A DNA stretch of 64,000 nucleotides from Paenibacillus arenosi (GCF_014841135.1 NZ_JACYTN010000001.1:434001-498000); one strand, 5' to 3'; shown: positions 8,418 through 16,608, counted from the first letter of the stretch. Notes: generated by a model not told the origin, from the sequence alone. Translations and numbers: made by a program.

Positions 8418-10160
8418 ATGAATTTGAAGTATCCATTCTCGCGTTCTTTTTTACTTCGTACGTTGAGTGCTGTTGTAGGGGTCACGCTGCTAGCTTCTAG
8501 TGGACATGCGTTTGCTGCTAGCGGCAAACACGTCCATGAATCCGTTCAAACTGCGGCCTCATGGCAAGCGCAGAAGGTGTACAATGCTGGTGATATTGTG
8601 GTATACAAGGGGAAAGTATATCAGGCTAAGCGTACAACTTCAGGAGATCAACCATCTGGTTCATCGAAAGAATCGCCATGGAAGCTGATTGATAAAGACG
8701 ATGACGACGATGATGACGACGATGATGATGACGATGACGACGATGATGACGACGATGACGATGACGATGACGATGATGACGATGATGATGGCAACAATGG
8801 CCCTGATCATCAGGCGCCTACAGCACCAGGGAAGCTCACATCTCCTGTGCAGACCTCGGGTCTAGTGAAACTCATATGGAAAGCATCAAAAGACAATGTT
8901 GGTGTTAAGAAATATGAGGTATATCGTGATAACGTAAAAGTAGGCGAGACGAATCGACTTGCGTTCACGGACACAGGCTTACAGGCGTCAACATCGTACA
9001 CGTATTATGTGAAGGCCTATGATAAAGCGGGGAACTCTTCACAATCAGCTACAATTACGGTGAAGACGAAGGCTGTTATTATTGCGCCAGGTGATGGATT
9101 GGAAGTTGGACAAAGTCGAGCGCTATCGGACAAACAAGTTGTTCAGTTGTGGGGGGGCATTGATGCAAAATATGCTCCTGACAAAGCTATAGAAGCAGTT
9201 CAATCCGCACTGCCGCGAGCTGATTTTGAAGCGTTATTCCCATTGCGCTTCGGATCGACAGAATGGCATCAGAGAGCGAAGAGTCAACCTTTCTATAGTC
9301 CAGATTTGAAAGAATACTACTCATATGACAATCTAATTGCAGCCGTTAGAGATATTGCGAACATTAAATACAAAGTTGTATCACGAGTAGGCGTTGCGAA
9401 TGCATACCAAATTGTCAGACTGGATAAAGCAGCTAAGACAGAAATGTTAATTTATCAAAGTCCTGATTTTAACGCTTCTGTGAATGTTGGTAAGTCTAAG
9501 TCAGTGGAAGTATCAGACTTCGGAACGTTCCTAAAAGAAGGTACGGAGAATCATCGTAAACGTGAGCTAGCTGCTTTCTTAGCTAACATTGCTCATGAAA
9601 CCGGAGGAGGATGGCCGACAGCACCAGGTGGTGAGCTTCGTTGGGCGTTGTTCTTTAATGAAGAAGTAGCATATGCAAACGATCGGACGAAGATCGGTTA
9701 TATTGATACTGAGAATAAGGATTATCCTGCTGTAGCAGGTAAGTCTTATCATGGTCGCGGACCCATTCAGTTAAGCTGGAATTACAACTACGGCTTAATT
9801 AGTTCCATTATATATGGGGACAAAAATGTTCTGCTTCAAAACCCTGAAATTATTACGCAAGACGGCAAGATGGGCTTCTTGACAGGTATTTTGTTCTGGA
9901 TGACACCTCAGGCACCTAAACCATCAAGCCACGATATTATCGTTGGAAACTGGATACCAACAGCAGAACAGCTTGCTAAAGGACTTGTTCCAGGCTTCGG
10001 CGCTACTATTATGGTCATTAATGGTGCCCAAGAGGGTAATAAGGGAGAAGACGACAATCGTATTAGACGTCGTGCGGCTCATTATCGTGACATAACAGGT
10101 AGAATTGGTGCGAACATTCAAGGTGAGAAACTTGATACGCTTGGTATGCAGCCTTTCTAA
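8418..10160 (+). CDS. Secreted GH19 chitinase paralogue with poly-aspartate linker
   Basis: A 580-residue paralogue of the gene just upstream with the same domain order: signal peptide (1-33, nearly identical KYPFSRSFLLRTL start), CBM5/12-like module (~47-91), linker, fibronectin III (~132-217), GH19 domain (~228-580) with HETGGGW and YHGRGPIQLSWNYNYG. Two differences stand out. The linker holds 31 consecutive aspartates (residues 94-124). The binding module has AKRTTSGDQP where the first copy has AKWWTQGE, so the paired tryptophans expected to contact chitin are gone. The catalytic part looks intact. GGGGGAGG precedes the ATG, and a strong terminator follows. The pair clearly arose by tandem duplication. 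Confidence 0.93.
   Translation: MNLKYPFSRSFLLRTLSAVVGVTLLASSGHAFAASGKHVHESVQTAASWQAQKVYNAGDIVVYKGKVYQAKRTTSGDQPSGSSKESPWKLIDKDDDDDDDDDDDDDDDDDDDDDDDDDDDDDDDGNNGPDHQAPTAPGKLTSPVQTSGLVKLIWKASKDNVGVKKYEVYRDNVKVGETNRLAFTDTGLQASTSYTYYVKAYDKAGNSSQSATITVKTKAVIIAPGDGLEVGQSRALSDKQVVQLWGGIDAKYAPDKAIEAVQSALPRADFEALFPLRFGSTEWHQRAKSQPFYSPDLKEYYSYDNLIAAVRDIANIKYKVVSRVGVANAYQIVRLDKAAKTEMLIYQSPDFNASVNVGKSKSVEVSDFGTFLKEGTENHRKRELAAFLANIAHETGGGWPTAPGGELRWALFFNEEVAYANDRTKIGYIDTENKDYPAVAGKSYHGRGPIQLSWNYNYGLISSIIYGDKNVLLQNPEIITQDGKMGFLTGILFWMTPQAPKPSSHDIIVGNWIPTAEQLAKGLVPGFGATIMVINGAQEGNKGEDDNRIRRRAAHYRDITGRIGANIQGEKLDTLGMQPF
8697..8789 (+). repeat. (GAY)31 run encoding 31 aspartates
   Basis: Thirty-one successive codons, 14 GAC and 17 GAT in an irregular mix, all encode aspartate. 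The run lies inside the second chitinase gene, between the chitin-binding and fibronectin modules. The mixture of synonymous codons argues against very recent expansion of a single repeat unit. Confidence 0.97.
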
Positions 10161-10228
10161 GTAAACAGATTAGTAATGATTGTAGTTCGGTATTTGTAAT
10201 TTTTCATCCTCTAATAGCTTCTGTTGGG

Positions 10229-10261
10229 CCCTTCGCTGAGCGATCTGCGAAGGGTTTTTTT
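10229..10261 (+). terminator. Rho-independent terminator after the chitinase pair
   Basis: CCCTTCGC (10229-10236) pairs with GCGAAGGG (10247-10254), followed by seven Ts. Confidence 0.88.
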
Positions 10262-10281
10262 ATGTTGTTAAGGTATATTGC

Positions 10282-10310
10282 TTGACAATTGAATGGGTTT
10301 CAGATAAGAT
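10282..10310 (+). promoter_or_regulatory. Sigma-A promoter of the ylxM-ffh operon
   Basis: TTGACA (10282-10287), a 17-base spacer and TAAGAT (10305-10310), about 45 bases before the ylxM start and just after the chitinase terminator. It is the best promoter match in the window. Confidence 0.7.
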
Positions 10311-10364
10311 AAAAAACGTCGATGGGCTGTAAAGTGTTTTTCCTTGACGAAAGGAGTGGCCCGT

Positions 10365-10724
10365 ATGAACGAAGAACAGATGTTAGCGAAGACGAATCGA
10401 ATTAACATGCTGTTTGATTTCTACGAACCGTTACTAACAGAAAAACAGCAAACCTTTTTGAAATGTTATTTTCATGATGATTTCTCCTTAGGTGAGATTG
10501 CAGCGGAATTTGGGATTAGCCGTCAAGCGGTATATGAACATATTAAGCGTGCCGAACAAACCCTTGATACTTATGAAAGTAAGCTTAAGCTTCTTGCTAA
10601 GTTCGAAGAGCGTTCGAAACTGCTAGCCTCCCTGCAAGATACCTTGATAGAACATATGCAAATACCCGACCCGCAGCGTGCGGAACTGCAGGAGATTGTC
10701 CGTGAACTGCAGGCGTTGGATTAA
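10365..10724 (+). CDS. ylxM: YlxM family DNA-binding protein (SRP operon)
   Basis: A 119-residue helix-turn-helix protein of the YlxM/p13 family, always found next to ffh; in related bacteria it is linked to the SRP pathway. The sigma-70 region 4-like helix-turn-helix is visible as FSLGEIAAEFGISRQAVYEHIKR (about residues 37-59), followed by a helical C-terminal part. The ATG at 10365 is chosen because AAAGGAG lies eight bases upstream and the family starts here; a TTG 21 bases earlier is open but has no ribosome site. ffh follows after 19 bases, surely in the same transcript. Confidence 0.92.
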   Translation: MNEEQMLAKTNRINMLFDFYEPLLTEKQQTFLKCYFHDDFSLGEIAAEFGISRQAVYEHIKRAEQTLDTYESKLKLLAKFEERSKLLASLQDTLIEHMQIPDPQRAELQEIVRELQALD

Positions 10725-10743
10725 GGGAACGGGGTGACTAACC

Positions 10744-12117
10744 ATGGCATTTGAAGGATTAACGAATCGCTTGCAATCAGTATTCAGCAAGTTGAAGGGT
10801 AAAGGAAAAGTTACCGAAGATGATGTAAATGAAGCAATGCGCGAGGTGCGTCTAGCGCTTCTCGAAGCTGATGTCAACTTCAAAGTAGTAAAAGAATTTA
10901 TCGCAAAAGTTAAGGAAAAAGCTATCGGCCAAGATGTCATGAAGAGCTTTACGCCAGGCATGGTCATCATCGATATCGTCAATAAAGAATTGACAGATTT
11001 GATGGGTGGCTCTGCTGCTAAGTTGGCGAAAGCTAATAAACCGCCTACTGTCATTATGATGGCTGGTTTGCAAGGTGCTGGTAAGACAACGACATCTGCA
11101 AAGTTAGCTAAGCTTCTTCAGAAGCAGAATCATAAACCATTGCTTGTAGCGGCGGATATTTACCGTCCTGCTGCGATTAAGCAGCTTCAAGTACTGGGTG
11201 AACAGATTAAGGTGCCGGTATTTACACTTGGAGATCAAGCGAATCCAGTTGATATCGCGCGTCAAGCGATGGATCATGCACGTGAACAACATTTGGATTA
11301 TGTCATTATTGATACGGCTGGTCGTTTGCACATCGACGAAGCGTTGATGGACGAGCTAAAGCAAATTCATGAGACGGTTAAGCCAGATGAAGTATTGCTA
11401 GTCGTTGATGCAATGACAGGTCAAGACGCTGTTAACGTCGCTGAAAGCTTTAATCAGCAGCTGACACTGACAGGGGTTGTATTAACGAAGCTTGATGGAG
11501 ATACGCGTGGTGGTGCTGCGCTATCTGTTAAGGCAGTTACTGGTTGCCCGATCAAGTTTGCAGCGCTAGGTGAGAAGATTGATGCATTGGAGTCGTTCCA
11601 TCCAGAACGTATGGCTTCTCGTATTCTGGGTATGGGTGATATGCTCTCCCTAATCGAGAAGGCACAAGCGAATATTGATGCTGATCAAGCTAAGGAAATG
11701 GAGCGCAAGATGCGTAACGCCGAATTTACGTTCGACGATTTCCTAGAGCAAATGCAGCAAGTGAAAAAGCTTGGACCTTTGGATCAAATTCTTGATATGA
11801 TACCTGGCATGGGTAAAATGAAACAGCAGGCGAATATGCAAGTTGATGAACGTCAGATGGATCGTATCGAAGCGATTGTCCGTTCCATGACTAGCAAAGA
11901 ACGCCAAGATCCAGATTTGATCAATCATAGCCGTCGTAAACGTATTGCTACTGGTAGTGGTACTCAGCTCGCTGATGTGAATCGCTTGATCAAGCAATTC
12001 GATGAAATGCGTCGTGTTATGAAGCAATTCTCGGATATGATGGGACCTAAAGGCCCGAAAATGATGAAAAATTTAAAGAGCAAAGTCGGTAAAGGAATGC
12101 GTTTCCCGTTCCGCTAA
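10744..12117 (+). CDS. ffh: Signal recognition particle protein Ffh
   Basis: The protein subunit of the SRP, which binds signal sequences of nascent membrane and secreted proteins together with the SRP RNA and docks on FtsY. The 457-residue protein has the N domain (1-~85), a G domain with P-loop GLQGAGKTTTSAK, DTAGR and TKLDG, and a methionine-rich M domain (~300-457: MIPGMGKMKQQ, MRRVMKQFSDMMG) that holds the signal peptide and RNA. Length and order are standard. It is flanked by ylxM and rpsP as in other Bacillales. Confidence 0.98.
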   Translation: MAFEGLTNRLQSVFSKLKGKGKVTEDDVNEAMREVRLALLEADVNFKVVKEFIAKVKEKAIGQDVMKSFTPGMVIIDIVNKELTDLMGGSAAKLAKANKPPTVIMMAGLQGAGKTTTSAKLAKLLQKQNHKPLLVAADIYRPAAIKQLQVLGEQIKVPVFTLGDQANPVDIARQAMDHAREQHLDYVIIDTAGRLHIDEALMDELKQIHETVKPDEVLLVVDAMTGQDAVNVAESFNQQLTLTGVVLTKLDGDTRGGAALSVKAVTGCPIKFAALGEKIDALESFHPERMASRILGMGDMLSLIEKAQANIDADQAKEMERKMRNAEFTFDDFLEQMQQVKKLGPLDQILDMIPGMGKMKQQANMQVDERQMDRIEAIVRSMTSKERQDPDLINHSRRKRIATGSGTQLADVNRLIKQFDEMRRVMKQFSDMMGPKGPKMMKNLKSKVGKGMRFPFR

Positions 12118-12156
12118 GCTCCAATATAATGAGATTTTATTAAGGAGGTGAATTTC

Positions 12157-12429
12157 GTGGCAGTACGTATCCGTCTTAAACGTATGGGTGCTCATAAGGC
12201 GCCTTTCTACCGTGTAGTTGTATCTGACTCCCGTTCCCCGCGTGACGGTCGTTTCATCGAGGAGATCGGTCATTACAACCCAGTTGCTCAACCAGCTGTA
12301 GTAAGCATCGACGAAGAAAAAGCGTTGAAATGGCTTCAAACTGGTGCTCAAGCTTCTGATACAGTGCGCAACTTGCTTAGCAAAGCTGGCGTTATGAAGA
12401 AGTTCCATGAGTCTAAACTTCAGAAGTAA
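12157..12429 (+). CDS. rpsP: 30S ribosomal protein S16
   Basis: A 90-residue small-subunit protein needed for 30S assembly; the family signature (M)[21 protein letters not shown] is at the very N-terminus. The GTG at 12157 is chosen: AAGGAGG lies eight bases before it and the family starts with this residue. An earlier GTG at 12148 overlaps the ribosome site. khpA follows after 23 bases. Confidence 0.97.
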   Translation: MAVRIRLKRMGAHKAPFYRVVVSDSRSPRDGRFIEEIGHYNPVAQPAVVSIDEEKALKWLQTGAQASDTVRNLLSKAGVMKKFHESKLQK

Positions 12430-12452
12430 TTCATTCGTTCGGAGGGTCGGAG

Positions 12453-12683
12453 ATGAAAGAGTTGGTGTCAGTAATTGCACGCGCTTTGGTCGATCATCCG
12501 GATGATGTCCGTGTTGAGGTTGTGGAAAAGGAGCATGTGCTCGTTTATGAACTTCATGTTCATCCCGAAGATGTCGGTAAAGTTATCGGCAAACAGGGCC
12601 GCATTGCGAAAGCACTTCGCACGGTCGTTACATCAGCAGCCGTGAAGGTTCCTAAGCGGGTAGCTGTGGACATTATTTCTTAA
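12453..12683 (+). CDS. khpA: KH-domain RNA-binding protein KhpA (YlqC)
   Basis: A 76-residue single KH-domain protein with the GxxG loop in VIGKQGRIAKAL. In Firmicutes KhpA pairs with KhpB (Jag/EloR) to bind many RNAs and influence cell elongation and division. Position between rpsP and rimM is conserved; the ylqD gene that follows it in Bacillus subtilis is absent here. CGGAGGG precedes the ATG and a terminator follows the stop. Confidence 0.94.
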   Translation: MKELVSVIARALVDHPDDVRVEVVEKEHVLVYELHVHPEDVGKVIGKQGRIAKALRTVVTSAAVKVPKRVAVDIIS

Positions 12684-12691
12684 TAAGTCGA

Positions 12692-12724
12692 AACGGGTTA
12701 GGATACGTTCCTAACCCGTTTTCG
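12692..12724 (+). terminator. Terminator after khpA
   Basis: AACGGGTTAGG (12692-12702) pairs perfectly with CCTAACCCGTT (12710-12720), then TTTTCG and a further AT-rich tract. The T run is short, so read-through to rimM is possible. Confidence 0.7.
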
Positions 12725-12816
12725 TATATTTTTATTATGTTTTGTTGGAAACTGTTATAAGAACTAACTATCTTCTTATTGAAGTGATGTGCTTGATTGG
12801 CGCAGGAGGTTGAATG

Positions 12817-13335
12817 ATGAACGAGAAGTTGATTACAGTTGGAGAGATTGTAAATACACAAGGTATTCGCGGAGAATTAAAAATTGTTTCTCATACGGAT
12901 TTTTCAGAAGTCCGCTTTGCAAAAAATAGTCAGCTGTTTATCGTTGATGAAGCAAAGAAGTTGCACTTGCCTGTAACGGTCGAGAAAGCTCGTGAGCATA
13001 AAAAATTATACATTATAAAGCTGAAAGAATACGACAACATTAATGATGTCGAAAAATATAAAGGCTGCTTGCTTAAAGTATCCGAAGACCAACAAGTGAA
13101 GCTCGAAGAAAATGAGTTCTACTATCGTGACATAATTGGCTGCCGTGTCATCAGTGATGCAGTTGAAGAACTTGGTGTTATCAAGGAAATTCTATCTCCA
13201 GGAGCAAATGATGTGTGGGTTGTAAAGCGTCCAAAAGGTTCGGATTTGCTATTGCCGTACATTGAAGATGTTGTACTTGAGATTAATGTGCAGGACAAGC
13301 TTATAAAGGTTCACTTAATGGAGGGTCTGCTCTAA
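12817..13335 (+). CDS. rimM: Ribosome maturation factor RimM
   Basis: Binds S19 in pre-30S particles and assists 16S rRNA processing at the 30S head. The 172-residue protein has the N-terminal beta-barrel ([16 protein letters not shown], residues ~7-90) and the C-terminal PRC-barrel domain (~98-172, [11 protein letters not shown] and [14 protein letters not shown]). Two ATGs stand in tandem; the second, at 12817, is seven bases from AGGAGG and is preferred over 12814. The stop overlaps the trmD start by one base (TAATG), so the two are translationally coupled. Confidence 0.96.
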   Translation: MNEKLITVGEIVNTQGIRGELKIVSHTDFSEVRFAKNSQLFIVDEAKKLHLPVTVEKAREHKKLYIIKLKEYDNINDVEKYKGCLLKVSEDQQVKLEENEFYYRDIIGCRVISDAVEELGVIKEILSPGANDVWVVKRPKGSDLLLPYIEDVVLEINVQDKLIKVHLMEGLL

Positions 13336-14120
13336 TGCGCATTGATGTTCTAACGCTTTTCCCTGAAATGTGTGAGGGTGTATTTGGCGCAAGTATTTTG
13401 GGGAAAGCGCGTGAAAAAGGGCTTGTATCTTTAAATACGGTCAATTTCCGCGAATACGCTACGAACAAACACAATACCGTCGATGATTATCCATACGGAG
13501 GCGGCGGTGGAATGGTGCTCAAACCAGATCCAATATTCGGAGCAGTTGAGGATGTTATTCAAAAGGCATCTATTGAACATACTGAAGGTGAGGACGGAGC
13601 TGAGAAGCTTACATTACGCCGTCCTCGTGTTATTTTAATGTGTCCGCAAGGTGAGACATTTACACAGTCTAAGGCGGAAGAGCTATCACAAGAAGATCAT
13701 TTGATCTTTATTTGCGGACATTATGAAGGATATGATGAACGTATTCGCGAGCATCTTGTTACGGATGAGCTTTCCATTGGTGACTATGTGTTGACAGGGG
13801 GGGAACTGCCTGCAATGGTCGTGGTGGATTCTGTAGTAAGGCTGTTGCCAGGCGTTCTTGGTAATGAATCTTCTGCGATAACGGATTCATTCAGTACTGG
13901 TTTGTTGGAATATCCTCATTACACGCGTCCAGCAGATTTCCGTGGCTTGAAAGTGCCAGATGTACTGTTAAGTGGACATCATGCGAATGTTGAAGCGTGG
14001 CGTCGAGAACAGTCACTTCGTCGAACAATAGAGCGCAGACCAGATCTGCTGGATAAAGTCGAACTGAGTGACAAAGATCGAGCTATTTTGCAACGACTGA
14101 AATCAAACCATTCGAAATGA
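13335..14120 (+). CDS. trmD: tRNA (guanine-37-N1)-methyltransferase TrmD
   Basis: Methylates G37 next to the anticodon with S-adenosylmethionine, preventing +1 frameshifting. The 261-residue SPOUT protein shows the N-terminal [12 protein letters not shown], the knot region [11 protein letters not shown], and [14 protein letters not shown] with the glycine-rich cofactor loop, plus a basic C-terminal helical domain. A small acidic insertion ([10 protein letters not shown]) precedes the RRPRVILM strand. It overlaps rimM by one base and is followed by a terminator-like hairpin. Confidence 0.97.
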   Translation: MRIDVLTLFPEMCEGVFGASILGKAREKGLVSLNTVNFREYATNKHNTVDDYPYGGGGGMVLKPDPIFGAVEDVIQKASIEHTEGEDGAEKLTLRRPRVILMCPQGETFTQSKAEELSQEDHLIFICGHYEGYDERIREHLVTDELSIGDYVLTGGELPAMVVVDSVVRLLPGVLGNESSAITDSFSTGLLEYPHYTRPADFRGLKVPDVLLSGHHANVEAWRREQSLRRTIERRPDLLDKVELSDKDRAILQRLKSNHSK

Positions 14121-14135
14121 TTGATAACGATAGAA

Positions 14136-14190
14136 AAGCGGCTGTTTCTATGGGTAACGACATCCATGAAACAGCCGCTTGTTGTTCCTT
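14136..14190 (+). terminator. Terminator-like hairpin after trmD
   Basis: AAGCGGCTGTTTC (14136-14148) pairs perfectly with GAAACAGCCGCTT (14168-14180), with ATGG/CCAT pairing inside the loop, followed by GTTGTTCCTT. The 3' tract is only partly T. The following 14191-14430 has no convincing gene; one short minus-strand frame there is listed among the findings. Confidence 0.6.
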
Positions 14191-14438
14191 CTATAAGAAT
14201 AAAATGCGGTGATCATATTAGGTTATCTGAAACGACAAAAGCCCTACCTCTCTTTCGTCCTTGCGGCTCCGATGACCGCGCCAGTGTGAATCAAGTCTAC
14301 CATCGTCAATTCTTTAGGGTTAGTTGGGAATTAGACAAGATATGAGGAGTTTAATTATTCTTGTTTGAGGAACTCATATGGGTGAGGGTTATACATGCAA
14401 CTTTTATAGTATAGCACATCTGAATGAATAAGTATAGC

Positions 14439-14463
14439 TGTTCGTATATTGTTCGTATATAAT
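14439..14463 (+). promoter_or_regulatory. Tandem 11-bp repeat with -10 element before the acetyltransferase gene
   Basis: TGTTCGTATAT occurs twice back to back (14439-14449 and 14450-14460), and the end of the second copy forms a consensus -10, TATAAT (14458-14463). No good -35 is seen at 16-18 bases. The arrangement could be an operator occluding a promoter for the gene at 14540. Confidence 0.35.
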
Positions 14464-14539
14464 AGAACGATACGCGGTATATATACGAGCGATGGGCAGT
14501 TAGTAAGGTACTTCTTATTCTTGAATGGAGAGATGTGTC

Positions 14540-14953
14540 ATGAAATTACACACAGCAGACTATCGCTGTGCGGAAGTAGTTGCAAGATTTTTCGCCAAGC
14601 ATATTCAGGCATCGCATGATGGAATAAGTAATCTTGAGTTTTTGTGTCCAGATGGAGCAAAAGCTGCATGTCGCAGGCAACAAGTTATAATAGCGGCAGA
14701 AGAAAGCAAGTTGGTGGGCGCACTTCGATTTTATCGCAGAAAGACCAGTAACTCTGCTTCACTGTATCAATTTGCTCTTAATGAACGTTTTCGAGGCAAT
14801 GGGGTAATAGCGAAAATGCTGCGAAAAATAGATGTGGAATATATTGAGGCTAGCTGTTCTACAATGTCTACCTTTAATGTTTATTACGAAAAGACAGGGT
14901 GGCAGTGTGTGCAAGAAAGTCGTGGGATGTACATATGGAAGTATCAGCTTTAA
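14540..14953 (+). CDS. GNAT-family N-acetyltransferase
   Basis: A 137-residue protein resembling the Gcn5-related acetyltransferase fold: a hydrophobic beta4 strand region (LVGALRFYRRK), the acetyl-CoA loop FALNERFRGNGVIAKML (R/Q-x-x-G-x-G/A-like), and a C-terminal YYEKTGWQCV segment typical of the last strand-helix pair. The substrate cannot be told. The ATG at 14540 has GGAGAG seven bases upstream; an in-frame ATG 15 bases earlier has no such site. The gene and the next one sit between trmD and rplS, which are neighbours in most relatives, so this is an insertion into a core cluster. Confidence 0.75.
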   Translation: MKLHTADYRCAEVVARFFAKHIQASHDGISNLEFLCPDGAKAACRRQQVIIAAEESKLVGALRFYRRKTSNSASLYQFALNERFRGNGVIAKMLRKIDVEYIEASCSTMSTFNVYYEKTGWQCVQESRGMYIWKYQL

Positions 14954-14981
14954 ATCTTAATGGCTAGGAGCATAGATAATA

Positions 14982-15182
14982 ATGACTAATATACAAGATT
15001 ATCGCCAACGTGCAGATGTAGTTAAATTGACCGCAGACGAACAGGCGTGCCAACTACTTGAAGAACTGCTTCAAGAGCTAGAGTCTTTGCACGATGCAAA
15101 TGAAAGACTGCGTAAATCCCTCTTAGCGTCAAGAGCCTCAAGTGGGATGTCTAGCAAGTTAAGGGATGCACTATATGAATAG
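14982..15182 (+). CDS. Unknown small protein, probably helical
   Basis: A 66-residue protein rich in Glu, Leu, Ala and Arg (LLEELLQELESLHDANERLRK in the middle predicts a coiled coil). No cysteines other than one, no membrane segment, no signal peptide. TAGGAG lies 11 bases before the ATG, a slightly long spacing. It follows the acetyltransferase by 28 bases on the same strand and is probably co-transcribed. No family recognised; it could be a partner or an adaptor. Confidence 0.55.
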   Translation: MTNIQDYRQRADVVKLTADEQACQLLEELLQELESLHDANERLRKSLLASRASSGMSSKLRDALYE

Positions 15183-15360
15183 TCGGGTCATTTAAATGAA
15201 GTTTACAAATGAAAGAGCAGTTGTTGTTATCTGGTATGGATTGTTATCATCCCTTTATATGGATAGGTATGCTAGAAGTGCGCCAGAAGCTCACCATTGT
15301 CACATTTCGTGTATGTATGAACAGCACAAAGATTAGATATTTATTTTGCAGTTAATTATC

Positions 15361-15389
15361 TTGTGCAAGAGGTAGTCGTATGCTATAAT
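15361..15389 (+). promoter_or_regulatory. Extended -10 promoter of rplS
   Basis: TTGTGC (15361-15366), a 17-base spacer ending in TGC, then TATAAT (15384-15389). The TGN before a perfect -10 makes up for the weak -35. The predicted start near 15396 gives a leader of about 100 bases. Bases 15183-15360 between the preceding gene and this promoter show nothing identifiable. Confidence 0.6.
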
Positions 15390-15399
15390 GAATTTTGTT

Positions 15400-15480
15400 G
15401 TTTCAATACGGCGGTCCTCTACAGATGATGACGAGCATGCAAATAGAGCATCTCCGAGATGTAAGAACGCCTGTGTGGAA
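15400..15480 (+). ncRNA. rplS 5' leader, probable L19 leader regulatory RNA
   Basis: The untranslated leader can close a helix GGCG (15410-15413) with CGCC (15468-15471). Inside it, CATCT (15449-15453) can pair either with AGATG at 15423-15427 or with AGATG at 15457-15461; the two pairings exclude each other. Bacillales carry a structured L19 leader upstream of rplS thought to mediate feedback by the ribosomal protein; position and size fit. The fold is drawn by eye and not tested. Confidence 0.5.
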
Positions 15481-15494
15481 GGAGGGAGTCATAG

Positions 15495-15836
15495 ATGAAT
15501 ATCGTACAAGCGATTACTCAAGAACAACTTCGTAAAGATGTACCAAGCTTCCGTCCTGGTGATACTTTGAAAGTACATGTCAAAGTTATCGAGGGAACTC
15601 GTGAGCGTATCCAACTTTTCGAAGGTGTTGTAATTAAACGTCGCGGTGGCGGAATCAGTGAAACGTTTACTGTTCGTAAAATTTCCTACGGTGTAGGAGT
15701 TGAGCGTACATTCCCGATTCACTCGCCAAAAATCGATAGAATCGAAGTGGCTCGCCGTGGTAAAGTCCGTCGTGCGAAGCTTTATTATCTTCGTAACCTA
15801 CGCGGTAAAGCAGCGAGAATCAAAGAGATTCGATAA
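15495..15836 (+). CDS. rplS: 50S ribosomal protein L19
   Basis: A 113-residue large-subunit protein at the 30S-50S interface. Conserved segments are clear: [22 protein letters not shown] (SH3-like barrel), [16 protein letters not shown] and the basic C-terminus [28 protein letters not shown] precedes the ATG. It has its own promoter and structured leader, and a strong terminator follows the stop. Confidence 0.98.
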   Translation: MNIVQAITQEQLRKDVPSFRPGDTLKVHVKVIEGTRERIQLFEGVVIKRRGGGISETFTVRKISYGVGVERTFPIHSPKIDRIEVARRGKVRRAKLYYLRNLRGKAARIKEIR

Positions 15837-15846
15837 TGAAAGACCG

Positions 15847-15876
15847 GGGGCTTGCAATCTCGCAAGCCCCTTTTGC
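15847..15876 (+). terminator. Rho-independent terminator after rplS
   Basis: GGGGCTTGC (15847-15855) pairs with GCAAGCCCC (15862-15870), followed by TTTTGCT. Confidence 0.85.
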
Positions 15877-15957
15877 TATTCTTTAAACAATTTGGTACGC
15901 TAATGATATGTAAGTTACATTGGATAAGCATCCTAGGAAGAAAGCGGGGCACGGCCT

Positions 15958-16575
15958 ATGGAGCAAGATCAAGTATCGAATCAAACATCTGTGGCGGAAC
16001 AATCGACGCAGCCGCGACGAAAAAACGAGCTGGTAGAATGGATTAAGGCGATTGCTGTCGCTGTCACGCTCGTTGTGTTAGTGCGTTGGTTATTATTCGC
16101 ACCATTTATTGTCGATGGCCCATCAATGGAGCCGAATTTCTACACGGGTGAGCGTCTTATTGTTAATAAGGTTTTGTATGATTTCCGTGAACCGAAGCAT
16201 GGAGAAGTTGTTGTATTCCACGTGCCAGCAGAGGATCGCGATCTCATCAAGCGTGTAATTGGTGTAGCCGGTGATACGATCGAGTATCGTGGAGACGACT
16301 TGTTTGTGAATGGTAAGAAAGTAGAGGAGCCATACATACAAGAAGCAATTGCGGAAGCGCAAAAGCAAGGTGGAACTTATAACAACAGTGATTTCCCGAA
16401 TGAAATGAGATCAGAAAATAAAGTTCCAGAAGGTCATATTTTTGTTATGGGTGACCATCGCGACAATAGTACAGACAGCCGTGTATTAGGCTTTATTCCA
16501 TTGAGTGAAGTAATTGGACGTGCTGATGTCATTTTCTGGCCATTGAATCAGATGAAGTTTATAAATCATTATTAA
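15958..16575 (+). CDS. lepB: Type I signal peptidase
   Basis: Membrane-bound serine protease that removes signal peptides from exported proteins. The 205-residue protein has a short cytoplasmic N-terminus, one transmembrane segment (AIAVAVTLVVLVRWLLF, ~31-47), then the extracellular S26 domain with the Ser-Lys dyad: Ser56 in VDGPSMEPN and Lys98 in DLIKRVIG, and the C-terminal GDHRDNSTDSR box. One membrane span and this length are typical of the Gram-positive Sip type. The ribosome site is modest (GCGGGG). In this operon region it precedes rbgA by 33 bases. Confidence 0.96.
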   Translation: MEQDQVSNQTSVAEQSTQPRRKNELVEWIKAIAVAVTLVVLVRWLLFAPFIVDGPSMEPNFYTGERLIVNKVLYDFREPKHGEVVVFHVPAEDRDLIKRVIGVAGDTIEYRGDDLFVNGKKVEEPYIQEAIAEAQKQGGTYNNSDFPNEMRSENKVPEGHIFVMGDHRDNSTDSRVLGFIPLSEVIGRADVIFWPLNQMKFINHY

Positions 16576-16608
16576 AAAATACAGCATAGATAAGGGAGGT
16601 GGAACGCG

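Noticed and set aside
8690-8800. Poly-Asp run as a frameshift artefact
   Set aside because: The frame is continuous and both flanking domains align with the upstream paralogue in the same frame; the length is a multiple of three.
14121-14345. 74-codon plus-strand frame after trmD
   Set aside because: It spans the terminator-like hairpin, has no ribosome site and no protein character.
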